Notes: generated from the letters alone by a model not told the origin. Shown: positions 12,701-23,210, counted from the stretch's first letter. The stretch: 64,000 bases of DNA from Bolinopsis microptera (GCF_026151205.1 NC_087074.1:17396712-17460711); one strand, 5' to 3'. A program made the numbers and translations.

Positions 12701-15700
12701 TAACAAGTTTCAATCGAGACTCCTGGGTATGTTGCAGTTCATTGTCATATAATGGATGATACTTGCAGGCAGGAGACTACGTACTAGTTCAACTAATTCT
12801 AAACCATCGAACTGAGGATTCGAAACAGAAACTTCTAGCTCCAGGTCTGGTGGTGAAATCTCCAGAACACAACGGGGACCTCTCTTTTATAATCCTACTT
12901 TTCACTGGAGAACGACTCATCGCATCAAGACATGATGTCATCAAGGTCAGAGTGGAAATGCATTGTATATCATTTGCCTTCAATCATTCTAAAATGAAAA
13001 GCGTTTTTTAATTGCTCTCAAGCTTCTTTTTTTCCTAATTTTATAATTTCTCTCTAAGTCATTCCTCTAGACTTCTTCCATTACTGACCAATATTATTCT
13101 AATGTTCATATTATGTTGCAGATCACGAAAAATCGCTACAATCAGACATCTCAAGCAATCTTCAAGCAAATATCACGCCAAAGGTGCAGTCAGCGACTAA
13201 GGCTGGTCGCTGAAGGACAAGAAAGGAATCAAGCAGACGACTCCATGAGCGTGGCCAGCACTTTAGACGAGATTCTCAGATCAAACCTTCTCTTGAACAA
13301 ACCTTCAAGTGTAACAGAGGACGGGACGAAGTTAGATGATATGCTCAACACTCCGCGTTTGTCCGAGGTAGCGGAGGAAGAACATGATGATACACTAGAG
13401 GGGAAATTGAACGATCTTAACATCTCAGATGATGAGCCAAACGCCCTTTATCCCTCACGTGACGTCACACCACGCAATCGTCACGTCACGCAATGTGACG
13501 TGGGTGTGGAAACCCAGCAAGAGATGGCAAAGGTGACCCTGGAGTGTGGATTACAGGTCGGCGGGTACGATGTTGATGCTCAAACTCACATCAGCAACGA
13601 TTTCTGGGAGGATTTAGACAAGATGAAGTACAGTAGCGAGGAGATCATACACCCCTCGGAGATACTCGTAGATAATGAACTTATCCCAGTGCTGCACCAG
13701 ATAAACATCCCCGTGTTGAAAGTATCAGCTACAACTCCCATACAGACTGATGATATCTTGTCAGTTCCTGATGTTCATGATTTGGCTAAAGATGCTGACA
13801 CGACACAATCAGTTGTCATGGAAGGAGATGAGCAGCAATCTGTAATTATGGAAGGAAAGGACGATGATGACGTCACGGTGGTGACTGTTGATGCTAGAAT
13901 AGTTGACGACGATGACGACACACTTTCTTCCTCCTCTTCCTCCTCCTCCTCCTCATCCTTATCATCTAAAAATTCTAAAGGCTTCTTTAGTTCGGATTCA
14001 AACTCTGACAAAGAAGAGAAGCCCAAAAAAAAGAAGACTGGCAGAAAGCAAGCAGCGACCATCGCTAAGAATGAAGATTCTAAAACAGTTTTCTCTAAAG
14101 GTCTAGTGGTCCTCGCAAGGTGGGGAGATGAAGGGTGGTACTTTAGAGGGAAGGTAGTGAAACCTACTGTAGGTGGTTATCTGGTGGAAGATAACAGTGG
14201 TCACAGAGAGGATATAGATAACAAACACATTCTCGTAGACGAACAAGTTAGTTTATCTTACGTACAAATTTAAATGATTGATAAATTGATCGTCTAGCCT
14301 CTTAATTCCTGTTCAGTTCATCATAGTTCAGACTCTTAACCGCGCTATTATCCAGGACATAAAAAAGTCGTTAAGTGCTGGGAGTCACGTTGTAGCACTC
14401 CATCCTGACTACTCTTTCTCATACGCCCCTGCTAGGGTAACAGGCACTGATGACAACTGGTTCTTTGACCTCAAGTTCTACGATCAAAGCGAGGTTAGGA
14501 TCGTTTACATCAAAGAAAAGAAGAAAAGGAGTGTACATCAATGAAAGTTATTATATGTTGACGGAAATTTTAAATGACGAAAGTTGGTAGCAGTAGACTA
14601 ATACAGTTTCTTAGTCTAAGATTGATACATACGAATAAATGTTAAACTCGTCTCATTTCAGGCGGAGGTGCCCAGAGAAGAAATGTATTTCATCTCCGCA
14701 GAACAGTACCAGGAGGACGCTAAGTTTATAAGGAATATCGAGGAGGCACTTTTAGGTAACTTTGCAGGATACCTGATATTTTCATAAATCATTCTTAACT
14801 TTTCATAATCCGGATGTTGATCACATTAAAATAAATGATTACTGATGGGATAATAGGCCAGTTGGTAGATCACCGACCGGCTATAAGCCGGCTACTAACC
14901 GGCTATAAGCCGGCTTATAGCCGGCTACAATTTTTATAGCCGGCTATAAGCCGGCTTATAGCCGGTTAGTAGCCGCTTACATTTGTTGTTGAGCGACGGC
15001 TATTAGCCGGTTATAAGCCTGCTATTAGCCGTTTTGGCATTAAAAGTGGTTATAAGCCGGCTATAAGCCGGTTATAAGATATTAACTCAACTACATCGTA
15101 CTGAACGATAGTCAGGAGCCGGCTATAAGAAATTCAGTGAAAACGGCTATTAGCCGGTTATAAGCCGGCTATTAGCCGTTCAGGTATCGAAAGTGGTTAT
15201 AAGCCGGCTATAAGCCGGCTATAAGCCGGTTATAAGATATTAACTCAGTTTAGTACGATGAAGTTAAGTTAATATCTTATAGCCGGCTTATAGCCGGCTT
15301 ATAACCACTTTCGATACCTAAACGGCTAATAGCCGGCTTATAACCGGCTAATAGCCGTTTTCGCTGAATTTCTTATAGCCGGCTCCTGACTATCGTTCAG
15401 TACGATGAAGTTGAGTTAATATCTTATAACCGGCTTATAGCCGGCTTATAGCCGGCTTATTTAAACCACTTTCGATACCTAAACGGCTAATAGCCGGCTT
15501 ATAACCGGCTAATAGCCGTTTTCGCTGAATTTCTTATAGCCGGCTCCTGACTATCGTTCAGTACGATGAAGTTGAGTTAATATCTTATAACCGGCTTATA
15601 GCCGGCTTATAGCCGGCTTATAACCACTTTCGATACCTAAACGGCTAATAGCCGGCTTATAACCGGCTAATAGCCGTTTTCACTGAATTTCTTATAGCCG

Positions 15701-18700
15701 ATACCTAAACGGCTAATAGCCGGCTTATAACCGGCTAATAGCCGTCGCTCAACAACAAATGTAAGCGGCTACTAACCGGCTATGGGATACTGAAGGGAAA
15801 GGAAGCAGTTCTAACGAGCTCTTCTCAAACACAAGGATATAACTTGTGAACTCGGCTAGTATATATGAAACATTTGTCATGGAGTTGTAGAGGGAGTTAT
15901 GTGCCTCGCCGGGCTAAAGTAGTAGATGACCTTGCTGTACGGCAAGTTAAACAAGGATCTGAAACTACTAGGTTCCGTACAGACTCAACTCTGCACCCGT
16001 GTCAATATGTTCATTATATGCAAGCCTCTTGATTTATAAGCCGGCTTATAGCCGGCTATAAAAATTGTAGCCGGCTATAAGCCGGTTTATAGCCGGCTTA
16101 TAACCGGCTTATAGCCGGTCGGTGATCTACCAATTTCCCGGATAATATTATTACACGTCGTGATGATCAATTGTTTAGATGTCACAATTTGTTTCTAAAA
16201 AACAAACTGTACTTAAAAATTATACATCAAAAGTACCTTTATGCTTTAGATGTGATTGTACTCTAACTGACTACTTGTCAAACATTCCGTCCAATCTGTT
16301 GATAAAGGCTCTTTTCCTTACAATTTGGTTCAGGAAGGTGACAAGGGAAAGTACTTCAAATTGAATAAACGGTTAAGAATTGTAAATACAATGTCTCAAT
16401 GTTCCTCAATATAATATCTCAATAATTCAAATATCCTAGGTCTCTAACTGTAAACTTCAACTGTGAACTTCTGCTGTGTTCAAACCAAAAAGGGTATCCT
16501 CCCTTCAATAGTCCCACTCTTAAGTATCCCCAGAAAGTATAAACAATTTTCTACTCTCCCTAGCAATTTATAAACAAATCCTAAACTATCCTCCTAGTAA
16601 CCAAAACAGAGGTGTTAAACTGAACTCTCTGATAACCAAAACAGAGATGTTAAAATAAACTCTCTGTTCCCTAAAGCTCTCTGCTCTAAACAATTCCTAA
16701 ACTATCCTCCTCAACTATCCTCCTATAGCCAAAACAGAGGTGTTAAACTGAACTCTCTGATAATCAAAACAGAGATGTTAAAATAAACTCTCTGTTCCCT
16801 AAAACTCTCTGCTCTAAACAATTCCTACACTATCCTCCTCAACTATCCTCCTATAGCCAAAACAGAGGTGTTAAACTGAACTCTCTGATAATCAAAACAG
16901 AGATGTTAAAATGAACTCTCTGCTCCCCAAAACTTTCTGCTCTAAACAATATCTTAAACTATCTTCCTTGTAACCAAAACAGAGGTGTTAAACTAAACTC
17001 TCTGTACTACCCTGCTGTACTAAATGTCGTACACTAATATATGCCCTAAAATACTACCCTAAAATACTGGACAAATACTGACATGCATATAAACTTATAA
17101 TATAGAAACCAACGTTAATCAAGATTCGAATCTAAACAGTTTCAAGTCCATTTGCCATTAGGGCTCCACATCTCGCGATCTCCTCTGCGCATCCCTTCGG
17201 CTTCCCCTCGTATTCTTCTCTCTCCACGGTCCTTTCTTATCAGTCGTCTATCTTTATCATGTCCACCGATTCATTGTAGTAATAAAGTGTTAGACTATGA
17301 CCAAAATTTTTATTTTGGCAAATGCCAAAATGACCCTACAACATATCCTCCCCACAAAATTGTGAGGAAGTTCTCCGCTGCATTGCAGAGGATAACTTCA
17401 CAAATTATGAATCAGAGATATCAATTGATATGCAATAAAACGACTGTATCCTCAATTGTACAATTGCACAAATTGTAAAAATAAACGCATACAATTGCAT
17501 GTGAGTATTAGATTGGTACATCGAGATTATTTCAAAACCATAATCTCCTCATCAGTACACTCAACTCTTCCTCTACCAGTCCATCCGTTATCTCTTCTTC
17601 ATCCTCCCATAACTCCTTCACTATCCCTGCTAAAGTCCTACATCCCGGGAGAATTCTCCCACTCTATTCTTAATATAGAATTTTATCATCTTCTTCCTCT
17701 CCTTTCTGGTGTTATCCTCCCTTTTCCATTCCACCGCTGCTCTTTCTTCCTCCGTTATTCCGTAGCACACATCCTTAGCCGTTAACTCCACCCTTGGTGC
17801 CAGTCTATTCAGGACTCGGAGGAAATCCTCTTTGTCCTGAATAAACACTCCCAACTCTGTACTTATTGCTCCTATCTGTTTGGTCCAATTATCTTTACTT
17901 TCGGGCAAATCCCCTAAGTATAACCCCCTTTCTCCAATTTGCCTGGGGATTTGAGATAATTGGAGCCTGATGTTTTCTTTCTGCCTTTCTCTGCATCTTT
18001 CTTCAGTTTCCTTCAGCATGACTTCCTGCTGTTTCCTCATAATTTCTAATCTTTGTTCTTCCCTCCTACAGTGCTCTTCTTCTTTGATCCTCTTCATTTC
18101 TTCTGCTCTTCTCTTCTCTTCTTGTAATTCCATTCTCCTTCTTTCAACTTCCCTCTGTTCGTCGTGCCTGCGCTGTCTGTCCTCTTCTTCTACCGCTCTT
18201 CTCTAGACCATCTCTCTTCTTTCTGCCAGGCTTCTCAATCTCTGTCTCTCCACTGCTTCTTCTCTTTCTCGTGCATATATTTCTCTGTATCCTCTGTTTT
18301 CTTCGTTCCATCTTTCATTTCCCCTCTGCTTGTCTCGTGCATCATAAGAATGTCTTTCTGGCTGCATTCTCCATCCTTGTTGCCTGCGATGTCTATTTCC
18401 TTCTTCTGCCAATCTCCGCTGGACCATCTCTCTTCTCTCTGTCAAGATTCTTCTTCTCTGTCTCTCCGCTTCTTCACGTACATTTCTTTCTCTTCTTCTT
18501 CTGTCTTCTTCGTCCCTTCTCTCATTTTTCTGACGTTCTCTCTCCCAGTGAGCAACTCCTCCGACTGGTCTGCTTACGCTTCCTCCCTCCTTAAAACTCC
18601 GGGTCACATGTTATGTACGACTTCTTTGTTCTTTGATTTCCCCTGCATCAGTTGATCGACATTCTCGGGTCTTGGTCTTAACGGAATTACATTCGACCTG

Positions 18701-21334
18701 TTCTGTTTGTAGTTTTCAATGTGCCCCCTGCTTACCCCGTATTTCATCGGGATAACACTTTTTAACCCGCTATAACGGTGGTCTTCAGTTTTACTGCTAT
18801 TGAATGACCTACCCGGGTTCATGATCATAAAGAAATTCTCTTTATAGTGATCATGACCCGAGCAGGCGTCCCAAGTTAACATTGCTAACCACGGATCTGC
18901 AATCGTCACGAACAACCGATCTTGCTGACAAAGGGAATTCCCTTCATCAACAGTCTCGGAATCCAACAGAACCTCCAAATCATCCGTCATCTTCTTTTCC
19001 AGTGGATTGTTTTCTGAATCCTCATTTTTCTTTTTCCCCAGTTCCTCTTTGTCTCCTTTCACTGCACATCCTTGTTCTTCATCTTTTCTTTTTTCCGAAT
19101 CTTCCTCTCCATCATGCGCTTCTTGATCTTGCTGACAAAGGGAATTCCCTTTATCAACAGTCTCTTTCACGCTTTCCACATCCTCCTTTTCGTCAGACCA
19201 GATATCTTCCAGTTGATCCTCTATTTCTACTGCAATCCGTGTGTTCTCCATTTTCTAGTTTATACGATATTAAGCAAATACGAGCGTCAATCAAATTAAG
19301 ATGAAACCCGTATCAAAACCCCTTAAGTAGCCCTCACACAATTGCGTGAGGACCTCCCAGCAGGTGACATTTCGTGTTTTAAAGGGATGCACATTTGTTT
19401 AACTTCAATCCTCTCGGGTTCCGAGACTCATGAGGTTGCACAAGTAGCCTCAATATTTTGATTTCCTTCGTCAATCTCCGATATACCATGAGAACCATGA
19501 TACCCAACACCGCAAGTGTTAAAACTATTGCGACCAGTAATGCCCATATCATAACATTTTCGTGCACATTGGACCTATTATTCCAGTCGTCCACCAGCAG
19601 GGGCAAAATACTTTCCAAAGTTTTATTATACTTTCTACAAATCCCCGTCAAAGTGTCTGTGACATTTGTTTCGTCTAGATACAAATCTAGCGAAGAAAGA
19701 TTGAAGCTTAACGAAGAGGGATACATTGGGATCGACACCATGACTGCTCTGCCCGACTTTTCTATTTTTACACCAATCTCAGATGCAATGATGTCCCTCT
19801 GAGATCCTTTCTTTTGAAACGCGGCACTTGCCGTGCCCAACATTATCCATATCACCAAGTTGTAAATAACCATGTTCTAATTGATGTCAAGATTAGTATC
19901 ACTGTAAGTAAAGTGTTGTTATGATTCAAACTGAATGTAAAAAAGAGGTGATCAATCTCCAGAATACGGTAGGAATCAACTCTCAGGCGCCTAGTAATAC
20001 AATATGACTGTTAAAACGAAAAGGCAACAACAAGGTTTATCATTACAATATAATCTTCAAATCCCTGATACCGTGTTTATGTTGAAATATTTAAACAGTT
20101 CAGAAAATTTCATATTTGAAAATGGGACAGAATTTTGAAAATAACAGCTTTTCGTTTTGTTAAGCTTTCTGCTGTGGGCTTCCTCCGACCAAAATCAAAC
20201 TTCCAGCACCTCAATCGTGTTTTTTGGTTGACTTACTAATTGGTTGCGGGTGAAAAAATCAGTCAAAACTGTAAAATTTCGGTCCTGGAAATTTCATCTT
20301 CAAAAACTGAAAATGGGACAGAGATTGGGACAATATGATTTTGCAATTTTATCCGGGATTTTGACTCCCAGTACCTCAATTTGGTTTCATACCATCATCA
20401 ATCAACTTACTAATTGGTTTCTGGGCAAAAAGTTCGTCCAATCTGTCAAATTTGTGTTCAGAAAATTTCATATTTGAAAATGGGACAGGATTTTGAAAAT
20501 ACAACTTTTCGTTTTGTTAAGCTTTCTGCTGTGGGCTTCCTCCGACCGAAATCAAACTTCCAGCACCTCAATCGTAGGACAATATGATTTTGCAATTTTA
20601 TTCTGGATTTTGACTCCCAGTACCTCATTTTGATTTCATAGTTCATACCATAGTTAGTTAACTCTATTGTATATACTGTTGAACTGACAGACTCTTTATT
20701 GTACAGGAGCGTTTGTTGTGGTAAGAGACAACTCTGATGGATTGTACAGAAGAGGAATGGTAACCAAATCTTCTGGAAGAAGTTTTGAGATATCCCTTAA
20801 CGGGGATACCATTGTTCAGGTTATTAGATTAAATTAAATTAATTTTAAAGAGAATCATCTTTCCGTCCATATTTAGTAACTAGACCTACCTTTACTGATT
20901 ACCTACCAAAATACTTTTATTAAGACCCATAATTCTTATTTTTCGTTTAGAGAAGACTCGGAGCCCTGCTGATTTTCCTGTTTCCAAGTTTTTAAATCTA
21001 ACTTTTTCGAAAAAATGGTTAATCCTACCCAATATGAGAATTTAGATTTGTTAAATAACAATACACGTTTATCCAACAGGATCCCTCTCAAGTGTTCACA
21101 GACAACAAGAAGTCTCCAAACCAGTCCCTTCCCCCGGGTTCCCACTGCATCTGCCCTCTTGATGACCTCCAGAACTCCTTTGCCCCCGCTAAAGTATCCT
21201 CTGTTAATAAGGACGGGTCTCTAAAGGTGGTGTTTTATGATGACAGTGAGCTGTACTCGGTGGAGAAGGACTATGTTTATCCTGTTAGTGGCGAGTTTTA
21301 TGTGAACTCGGTTAATTATATAAAGTCTAGATAG
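770..21334 (+). CDS. VWA3A/VWA3B-like vWA-domain protein, 3' part of gene (20 exons)
   Basis: GT-AG exons: 770-870, 1185-1312, 1413-1632, 1783-1881, 2042-2161, 2317-2415, 2582-2732, 3083-3210, 3528-3942, 4109-4213, 6594-6733, 6965-7099, 8110-8234, 8722-8846, 12769-12945, 13122-14246, 14356-14493, 14662-14755, 20707-20819, 21080-21334. They sum to 3,993 nt in one continuous frame (1,330 codons plus TAG). The first two exons encode the end of one vWA-like domain (GGR-WHRYTELE). Exons from 2042 to about 3540 encode a second with an intact MIDAS: LDTSHSM (DxSxS), the Thr of TGSTNTLDAL and the Asp of LLTDGSPD. The C-terminal third has several Tudor-like (DUF4537) modules with G-x-x-V and W/Y-Y-R-G-x-V patterns. 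This order matches the VWA3A/VWA3B family (human members about 1,200-1,300 aa), whose molecular role is poorly defined. The N-terminus lies left of the window. The donor of exon 13122-14246 could be skipped, giving an early stop at 14273. Confidence 0.85.
2042..3540 (+). other. second vWA domain exons (MIDAS complete)
   Basis: Five exons encode the Rossmann-type vWA fold of the VWA3-like protein. Strand beta-1 carries DNVCILLDTSHSM. After it come a helix rich in Glu/Lys, FTLASFGSEIR, the TGSTNT loop with the metal-binding Thr, VYLLTDGSPD with the metal-binding Asp, and VPIHTISFNCND leading to a terminal AARFH. All metal-site residues are present, so divalent metal binding is expected. The presence of these residues is seen directly; the binding is inference from the family. 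Confidence 0.8.
4701..6452 (-). mobile_element. 5'-truncated non-LTR retrotransposon (LINE), reverse transcriptase
   Basis: A single uninterrupted 583-codon frame encodes a LINE reverse transcriptase on the strand opposite to the host gene, inside the intron between exons 4109-4213 and 6594-6733. Visible RT motifs are VTPIHKGG and NYRPISLL, YGFRPGRSCEHAL, LLLLDYSKAFDVLDH (first catalytic Asp), GVPQGSILGPLLFVIYINDL and FILYADDANI (YADD catalytic pair). The endonuclease domain that should precede it is missing: the frame opens in the linker with DPKPWILQWLETA. The clade resembles CR1/L2/jockey-like LINEs. The lack of stops in the RT suggests a young but 5'-truncated copy. A short ATCTT-type repeat lies at about 6463-6478, just beyond the truncated 5' end. 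Confidence 0.9.
7129..8033. repeat. 160-bp direct repeats flanking a about 590-bp insert
   Basis: The block 7129-7290 is repeated at 7878-8033 with near identity. The second copy lacks about 6 bp after TATTCC. The intervening DNA contains a segment (about 7306-7843) whose ends look like imperfect inverted repeats (CAATTT..CCCGATCC and its complement GGATCGGGAAATTG). All of this is in the intron between exons 6965-7099 and 8110-8234. It could be a terminal-repeat miniature element or a duplication with a later insertion. No coding sequence is seen. Confidence 0.7.
8231..8360 (+). repeat. splice-donor-containing short tandem repeat
   Basis: The donor end of exon 8110-8234 (CCAG|GTATTTTAAATATTTA) is followed by two further near copies of AGTAGGTATTTYAAATATTTA within 120 bp, separated by CTAGGTAA-type repeats. 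The copies put three similar GT dinucleotides in tandem, so alternative donor use is possible. Similar GTAACCA/TTAGTAAC repeats follow the donor at 3211 and appear at 2513-2555 and 9426-9480. Confidence 0.7.
9778..9783 (-). terminator. polyadenylation signal AATAAA for nested acidic-peptide gene
   Basis: On the minus strand AATAAA follows the proposed TAA stop by about 17 nt. It is unusually close to the stop but in the right place and orientation. Confidence 0.45.
9801..10839 (-). CDS. nested antisense gene: small secreted acidic peptide (4 exons)
   Basis: The gene lies on the minus strand inside the 3.9-kb intron 8847-12768 of the VWA3-like gene. Exons by GT-AG are 10839-10782, 10157-10056, 9901-9854 and 9805-9801, all joined in phase 1. 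Exon 1 encodes a start Met and a textbook signal peptide (MKLTLILSLFAVFALTFAQ). Exons 2 and 3 encode an almost purely acidic/polar mature peptide rich in Glu, Asp, Thr and Ser (EGDAEGDADVDNADVP, then EESADETTDEEGDK). The last exon contributes one Asp codon and a TAA, with an AATAAA signal at 9783-9778. The product is about 70 aa with no cysteines and no known domain. It could be a secreted acidic or calcium-binding peptide, a mineral- or venom-associated prepropeptide, or a propiece. The family is not recognised. Exons 1-3 are strong; the terminal exon is the weakest call. Confidence 0.7.
10182..10408. repeat. 37-bp minisatellite, about six copies
   Basis: About six tandem copies of a 37-bp unit containing CTTATTACGGACTCTGCAGG lie in intron 1 of the nested acidic-peptide gene. 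Copies are nearly identical; single changes include GGCCTC for GGACTC in the first copy. No ORF is associated. Confidence 0.95.
12769..14246 (+). other. exons encoding the acidic/Ser-rich insert of the VWA3-like protein
   Basis: The exon 13122-14246 is by far the longest of the gene (1,125 nt). It encodes a disordered segment with TQCDVGVETQQ and DVDAQTHIS (tandem related motifs), a run of Asp followed by about eleven Ser codons (about 13908-13960), and a Lys-rich KPKKKKTGRKQ patch. It ends in one Tudor-like unit (VVLARWGDEGWYFRGKV). The preceding exon 12769-12945 carries another such unit (AGDYVLVQL). The Ser/Lys patch is a candidate phosphorylation or nuclear-targeting region by composition only. 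Confidence 0.7.
14848..16147. mobile_element. hAT-type MITE made of nested CCGGCTATAAG palindromes
   Basis: The element spans 14856-16139. It is bounded by an exact 8-bp direct repeat, GGATAATA, at 14848-14855 and 16140-16147, which is the target-duplication length of hAT transposons. Its ends are inverted repeats (GGCCAGTTGGTAGATCACCG against GGGAAATTGGTAGATCACCG), continuing into CCGGCTATAAGCCGG. The interior is a large inverted array of the motif TAAGCCGGCTAT centred near 15255, with a duplicated unit of about 160 bp to the right (repeats of GGCTCCTGACTATCG at about 15381 and 15541). A non-repetitive core of about 250 bp lies at 15785-16040. There is no transposase, so it is non-autonomous. 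It lies in the intron 14756-20706 of the VWA3-like gene. Confidence 0.85.
16590..17000. repeat. 128-bp tandem repeat, about 3.3 copies
   Basis: The motif CCAAAACAGAGGTGTTAAAC recurs at 16601, 16729, 16857 and 16974 (periods 128, 128 and 117). Inside each unit a related half-unit (AACAGAGATGTTAAAATAA) is nested. It may be part of the long terminal repeat of the element whose genes lie on the minus strand at 17.6-19.9 kb. Confidence 0.9.
17280..17380 (-). other. possible LTR boundary of a decayed retroelement
   Basis: Read on the minus strand, GTGGGGAGGATATGTTGTAGGG resembles the purine-rich tract plus TG start often seen where an LTR-retroelement's internal region meets its 3' LTR. I find no matching 5' LTR beyond 19.9 kb, so this is only a hint about the origin of the three minus-strand ORFs next to it. 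Confidence 0.3.
17630..18607 (-). pseudogene. Arg/Glu-rich coiled-coil ORF of a decayed element (in-frame TAG)
   Basis: One frame spans 18607-17630 with a single in-frame TAG at 18205-18203. The stop falls in a repeated motif: ERREMVQRRLAEE occurs upstream, and the interrupted copy reads ERREMV-stop-RRAVEEE, so a Gln codon probably became TAG. The product is a long charged coiled coil (EEDRRRRERNVREEAERQ). It ends in a globular-looking tail (IGERGLYLGDLPESKDNW, then LGVFIQDKEDFLRVLNRLAP). The frame opens exactly at the stop codon of the acidic ORF 19251-18604, so the two may be one gene split by a frameshift. No function is recognised. The location is within a VWA3-like intron, antisense. Confidence 0.6.
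18604..19251 (-). CDS. acidic ORF of decayed element, function unknown
   Basis: A 215-codon frame starts MENTRIAVEIEDQLEDIW. The first 120 residues are very acidic (Glu/Asp/Lys-rich) and carry an internal repeat, VDKGNSLCQQD and VDEGNSLCQQD, about 70 residues apart. A more structured part follows (IADPWLAMLTWDACSGHDH, then SVIPMKYGVSRGHIENY). It ends directly against the coiled-coil frame. I do not recognise the family. It sits between an envelope-like ORF and the coiled-coil ORF, which suggests a structural or accessory gene of an endogenous element rather than a host gene. Confidence 0.5.
   Translation of the reverse strand: MENTRIAVEIEDQLEDIWSDEKEDVESVKETVDKGNSLCQQDQEAHDGEEDSEKRKDEEQGCAVKGDKEELGKKKNEDSENNPLEKKMTDDLEVLLDSETVDEGNSLCQQDRLFVTIADPWLAMLTWDACSGHDHYKENFFMIMNPGRSFNSSKTEDHRYSGLKSVIPMKYGVSRGHIENYKQNRSNVIPLRPRPENVDQLMQGKSKNKEVVHNM
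19379..19873 (-). CDS. envelope-like single-pass membrane protein of decayed element
   Basis: A 164-codon frame has an N-terminal signal peptide (MVIYNLVIWIMLGTASA) and an extracellular part with potential N-glycosylation sites (NLSS, NVTD, NKTL, NRSN). A transmembrane helix follows at about residues 107-131 (VMIWALLVAIVLTLAVLGIM), then a short basic tail (YRRLTKEIKILRLL). This stem-TM-tail layout resembles the C-terminal half of retroelement envelope glycoproteins. The tail motif resembles that of the membrane ORF at 59362 (KRLTKQNHMLRTV). No fusion peptide or furin site is evident and the protein is short. It may be a fragment or an unrelated secreted membrane protein. Confidence 0.45.
   Translation of the reverse strand: MVIYNLVIWIMLGTASAAFQKKGSQRDIIASEIGVKIEKSGRAVMVSIPMYPSSLSFNLSSLDLYLDETNVTDTLTGICRKYNKTLESILPLLVDDWNNRSNVHENVMIWALLVAIVLTLAVLGIMVLMVYRRLTKEIKILRLLVQPHESRNPRGLKLNKCASL
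20085..20640. repeat. about 357-bp imperfect tandem repeat
   Basis: Segments CAGAAAATTTCATATTTGAA (20101, 20457) and GGACAATATGATTTTGCAAT (about 20329, 20577) recur in order. The period is about 357 bp between the first pair, and later units are shortened. It lies just upstream of exon 20707-20819 of the VWA3-like gene, and no coding potential is seen. Confidence 0.8.
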
Positions 21335-23210
21335 GACAGAGATGTGTCACTGTTATGTCTTGATAACACTGATGTTAAGATTTGATTTTTGTGAGCTAAC
21401 TAATTTCTTTTCGAAGCATTAGCAGCTTGCAGTTTGAACTTTCATAAGTGATTCATACATAAAATTATACATTAAGAAAGAAGTTAACATTTATAATCGA
21501 CGTACGATATATTTAGTTGATAATTATCAGATACTACTCATGTACAATTTGTATAAATAATAATGTAAGTATACAAAGTAAGAGAAGTGCCTGACCACAT
21601 AAATACAGTTTAATTTGACAGATCAGGCCAGACAATACCAGTTACCTGTTATAATTATAGTATACAAACTTGTGTACTTATTATGTAGGTTAACGTGCGG
21701 TGAGTACTTGTAGTTGTCCAGCGCTCGTAACTAATAGTACTTTGATGTGTAGTGGTTGAAGATGTTAAGGTACGATATTTTATAAATTACGTTTGAGTGA
21801 TCAACCGCGGAGACCATTATAATTTGCCATTCCCTTTGTAATAACAAAATTTAAAATAGCTTTTATTCTTACCACTTAGACTGCTGCTACTTAATGATCG
21901 TCTGTGATTATCGTTGGGGATTCTTGTAGCTTTGTAGGGTACGATTTGACGTAATCGAAACGTTAGTTGGGCGTTGGCTGTTATTGCGATCATGCTGCAA
22001 TGTCATTTTACGTAATTTTGTTTCCGATTATATTTTGCTCATAAGATTGTTGATATGCTTATATATACTTTATGATATATGCTGTGATGTGTTATGGAGA
22101 TGACCATGGTAAATGGCTGTTGTTTTATAATTTATTCTGTAAAATTTTGTTAAGCTGTGAATGCTCTACCAAATCCAATCTGCGATGTCGTAATTTGTCT
22201 TTGAAAATCCGCCATTAATTTTGTCTATGATAACGTTCAATCAAAATATTTGTTCGGCTGTGATTGAGGTTCGCATTCCAGATAAACGAAAGATCTATGG
22301 TAATAAACAAGTAAGCTATAAGATTGAGTTGTAATTATATAACCAGATATTCTCTTGGTCAACGGTGTAAGCAGGAGTTACTGTACTTGGTTACACTCCA
22401 ATACCTATCCCCCCCCCCCCCCCCCCCCCCCCCCGATTAAAAGTTTAAAGTTTCTTGAGGTATGGCCCTGTGAATTGATTAATTGATTATTGTGCTCGGA
22501 AATCAAAACAAAGAATGGACCTTATATAAAGAAGGATAATCTTACCCACATCTCTCAGCTGCTTAGTTGAGTGACGCGAAACATTTTGCACACATCAATG
22601 CATGTCGTCTTCGATAATACTAAACTTAAATAGAAATCTTTCATTAAGATGGGAAGTGCCATAGTTCGGAAACCAAAGAGTGGTTATCATTACCGGAGCA
22701 AGCAAATGAATTCTATCTTTAAGCGTGCCTCTTCTTATTACCTGGACAGGATGTTTGTGCGAATTCTCGTTAGGGTAGAGTTTTAGGAAATGCTTTAGTA
22801 CTACACGATTTTACACGATTTTTTTACACGATTAGAAAATTTATTTGTTATACTGGAATAATAACAATTTTAAAATATAAAATAAATCACTTCCCTCTGA
22901 AGTAGAACAGATGATGGGAGAGCTTCAAACATGGCGATGGAGGGAAGCGGTGTCTCACCGCTGGGAGGTAAATTAATACCCGTATCGCGATGGTAAAATT
23001 TTATGATATGAGATCTCAAGTAAAAAATAACACAAAAAAATAAAAAGTGAATGTTGTCAGTGTAGTGAAATCGGAGGCAACATTAATAAAGACGTATACA
23101 CTTAAACCGTTACAATTATAGTCCCCATCTTGTTTTAAATACTCACAATAAAATACACACAAAAAACACACAAACGTCCCCAAAACATTAACTTCAATTT
23201 ATATTTCCTT
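21335..23210. other. 3' flank of VWA3-like gene; poly-C tract
   Basis: No gene is recognised. The stretch holds the presumed 3' UTR of the VWA3-like gene and a run of 26 C at 22409-22434. Below 23229 lies the 3' end of the LINE on the minus strand. Confidence 0.5.

Noticed and set aside
13775-14062. Antisense ORF rich in Glu and Ser
   Set aside because: It is the shadow of the Ser/Asp codon runs in the VWA3-like exon on the other strand.
17970-18655. Plus-strand Ser/Leu/Phe-rich ORFs
   Set aside because: Complement of the Arg/Glu-rich minus-strand coiled-coil frame. Composition is explained by the GA-rich coding strand.
22409-22434. Poly-C run as a functional i-motif or promoter element
   Set aside because: Homopolymer tracts occur several times here on either strand (poly-G near 33810 and 39718, poly-C near 36772), so a simple-repeat explanation suffices.
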